From Kuenenia sp039794105 (GTDB lineage: Bacteria > Planctomycetota > Brocadiia > Brocadiales > Brocadiaceae): a stretch of 64,000 nt of DNA. The notes below the pieces were generated by a model, which was not told the origin of the DNA, did not search any database, and saw only the letters and a program-made list of their open reading frames with translations. This document shows positions 62,328 to 64,000 of this stretch, piece by piece (positions within the stretch are counted from its first letter, which is position 1; each line of letters starts with the position of its first letter). The position numbers were made by a program, and so were the translations under genes. The DNA is taken from the NCBI RefSeq assembly GCF_039794105.1, contig NZ_JBDIWA010000010.1, forward strand, positions 37,605 through 101,604, written 5' to 3'.

Positions 62328-62518
62328 AACTTCTCAATAAGTTGAGGTTTTTATAATAATTTCTACCTACCACAGGGCTCAGTCCTCAGTCGGCAATCGG
62401 CAATCCACAATCTGCAATTTGCAATCTGCAGACTGTGGATTGCCGACTGCCGATTGTACTGTATTCCCCCATTAATAAAGGAACCAGGGGGCTGTTTATC
62501 TCAACTTATTGAGAAGTT
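62328..62518. mobile_element. TIR-bounded element carrying a heptad palindrome, upstream of acsA
   Basis: 19-bp perfect inverted ends: AACTTCTCAATAAGTTGAG (62328-62346) and its reverse complement (62500-62518). Inside, 62381-62457 is a heptad array: CAGTCGG, CAATCGG, CAATCCA, CAATCTG, CAATTTG, CAATCTG, then the opposing units TGGATTG, CCGACTG, CCGATTG. No gene inside. It lies 73 bp upstream of acsA and 107 bp after the cooC stop. Confidence 0.85.
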
Positions 62519-62625
62519 GCCAAAAATCGTCTATTACCCACTTCTTCTTCCTGATAGAGAAGAGAGAAACGCCAATTATAATTGTTCATATATTGAAATC
62601 AAGTGAAAAGAACACTACTATTTTT

Positions 62626-63399
62626 TTACTTCTTTTTAAGGATATCTTCTACCTTGTTTTTAATTTGGCAGATTTCCCCTAATAATTTGTTGTTTTCAGC
62701 GAAAGCGGCTATCCCCTTAATATCCGATTCAAGTATTTTCTCATCATATGAAATAAACCCCAAAAGAGGAATACCATCAAGTCCATTTTGAATGAAAGCC
62801 TTATGCTCTTCGGAAGCTACTTTATTACCCACCGCATAAACAGAGGTGAGACCGATATCTTCAGCCAGTTTTTTTACCTGAAACGCCGTTTGTATGCTTT
62901 TAGAGCCTGGTTCTACTATTACGATCAATGCATCTACGGCTTTTACAGTAGCCCGCCCCAAATGTTCCACGCCTGCTTCCATATCTACAAGTACGACCTC
63001 GTCTCTTTGCACTATCAAATGGCTAAGAAGTGTTCTCAAAAACGCACTTTCCGGGCAGGCACACCCGCTGCCACCGTGTTTTATGGCGCCCAGTACCATT
63101 AGTTTGATGCCATCCTGTTCCAGAGAAAGTTTTTCCGGTAAATCAGAAACAGTGGGGTTTAATTTAAAAAATTTTCCATACTCGTCCGATGCACCTGTAC
63201 GTTCTTTTATTAAATCCTTCATCTGACTGATGGGGATTATTTCCGTTCCCTTCATAAAACCAAGCGTTACCGCAAGATTCGAGACAGGATCGGCATCAAT
63301 GGCTATGACTTTTTTTCCGGCTTCTTTAAACACCTTCGCCAACGCCGCAACAAAAGTCGTTTTCCCCACCCCGCCCTTCCCCGATATCGCTATTTTCAT
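62626..63399 (-). CDS. cooC: CooC-type CODH nickel-insertion ATPase
   Basis: 257 residues from ATG 63399 (AAGGAT upstream; the longer frame would only add repeat-coded residues). The deviant Walker A is GKGGVGKTTF, followed by AIDADPVSNLAVTLGF. The dimer-metal site is the family's CAC pair in HGGSGCACPESAFLRTLL, and VVLVDMEAGVEHLGRATVKA follows. It would insert nickel into the CODH C-cluster of AcsA, encoded next. Different enough from the second copy at 52553 to suggest separate clients. Confidence 0.93.
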   Translation of the reverse strand: MKIAISGKGGVGKTTFVAALAKVFKEAGKKVIAIDADPVSNLAVTLGFMKGTEIIPISQMKDLIKERTGASDEYGKFFKLNPTVSDLPEKLSLEQDGIKLMVLGAIKHGGSGCACPESAFLRTLLSHLIVQRDEVVLVDMEAGVEHLGRATVKAVDALIVIVEPGSKSIQTAFQVKKLAEDIGLTSVYAVGNKVASEEHKAFIQNGLDGIPLLGFISYDEKILESDIKGIAAFAENNKLLGEICQIKNKVEDILKKK

Positions 63400-63415
63400 G
63401 ATGCTATCCTTATAA

Positions 63416-63619
63416 GCTGGCATAGCCAGAACCAAACAAGCAAGAAATAAAAAATTCGAAACAACTTCTAATGACAAAATGATTTGAAATTCTAAACAAA
63501 TGTATCTTTTTCGTGCTTCATATTTTTTGTATGTTTTGAATTTTATGCTTTGTTATTCGGATTTGTTTCGGATTTCACATTTAAATATTTTGCAAAAAAA
63601 TGCAAAGAAATTACTGATA
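63416..63619. repeat. CGAAATA element upstream of cooC
   Basis: Starts GGCATAGCCAGAACCAAACA. The core (CTTCTAATGACAAAATG; TTTTGAATTTTATGCTTTG; CGGATTTGTTTCGGATTTC) matches 1734-1927, and the end (TTAAATATTTTGC...AGAAATTACTGAT) matches 56990-57183. Confidence 0.82.
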
Positions 63620-64000
63620 AGCTACTAATTCGCCGAAGCCCTGCCTTCCGCAAAAACCAAAACCGGCTAATACCTTACACAATATTTTTTTACAATATGT
63701 AATCGTTATCGCATGAAAACAAATACATATTCAAAGTAAATATTAGCAAATACCCTGTTTAATTCCAAACAAATCTTTCGTTGGTTTGATCATAAGGATT
63801 GAATCCTTAGTCTACGCCGCAATAAACATTGTCGAGTTATTCTTGTGTGTCCTGCACAAAAATCGATAGAGTATTAACCCTGTCAGGGTTGTTTCATTCA
63901 TATTCAGATTAAGCATACAAATAATCGCTGCTATATCTCTGAAACAAAAAAGTAACCGTAGTGTTTTTTTACATTTTCTCTACCTTAACGGCGCACACCT
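63620..64000. other. Non-coding end of window
   Basis: AT-rich sequence. AACCCTGTCAGGGTT (about 63880) is a short palindrome. No gene, RNA or promoter that I can support. Confidence 0.5.

Overview
The window most resembles the chromosome of an anammox planctomycete of the Kuenenia/Brocadia type. This is inferred from a complete bacterial Wood-Ljungdahl carbonyl/methyl branch (acsA, B, C, D, E, acsV and two cooC genes) in a genome of roughly 40% GC, together with an elaborate envelope gene set (TonB receptor, giant MscK-like channel, TPR, HEAT and VWA proteins) and very repeat-rich intergenic DNA. No marker gene fixes the species.

Layout. 1-6500: partial TonB-dependent receptor, a 1232-residue mechanosensitive channel and an unknown membrane protein, all on the minus strand. 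6900-8800: an isolated sugar-type ABC permease and ATPase pair. 9360-14130: a proteostasis block on the plus strand (groEL, terminator, hsp20, lon). 14300-16060: argC followed by the eroded 5' and 3' pieces of a type I restriction-modification locus. 16270-20650: a minus-strand operon of two M16 peptidases, an adenosine-specific kinase-family protein and an EamA transporter. 21450-27960: a TlpA-like protein, a zinc-ribbon protein, two TPR proteins, aspS and hisS. 28780-37770: an MsbA-type ABC exporter, a MacB/FtsX-type permease, a large exported BNR-like protein and a VWA protein. 38130-41990: a repeat and pseudogene zone with two copies of a MITE-like element, a decayed toxin-antitoxin pair, a frameshifted coiled-coil gene, tRNA-Val and a truncated nucleotidyltransferase. 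41950-50510: trkH, trkA, a HEAT-repeat lipoprotein, a PfkB kinase, cheV and a thioesterase. 50610-63400: the acs cluster on the minus strand.

The acs genes would fix CO2 as the carbonyl group (AcsA), join it with a methyl group carried from methyl-THF by AcsE onto the AcsCD corrinoid protein, and make acetyl-CoA (AcsB). AcsV reactivates the corrinoid and the CooC ATPases mature the nickel sites. The cluster is split by clpP, a strong hairpin and an intrinsic terminator.

The least explained structure is intergenic. At least four sequence families of arrays are built from degenerate 7-bp units (one further array from 8-bp units), usually folded into imperfect palindromes, sitting between genes and inside operons. 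Separate terminal-inverted-repeat elements and short perfect palindromes are nested in them. One palindrome is inserted in frame in the MsbA-like gene, and another interrupts one of the two MITE copies.
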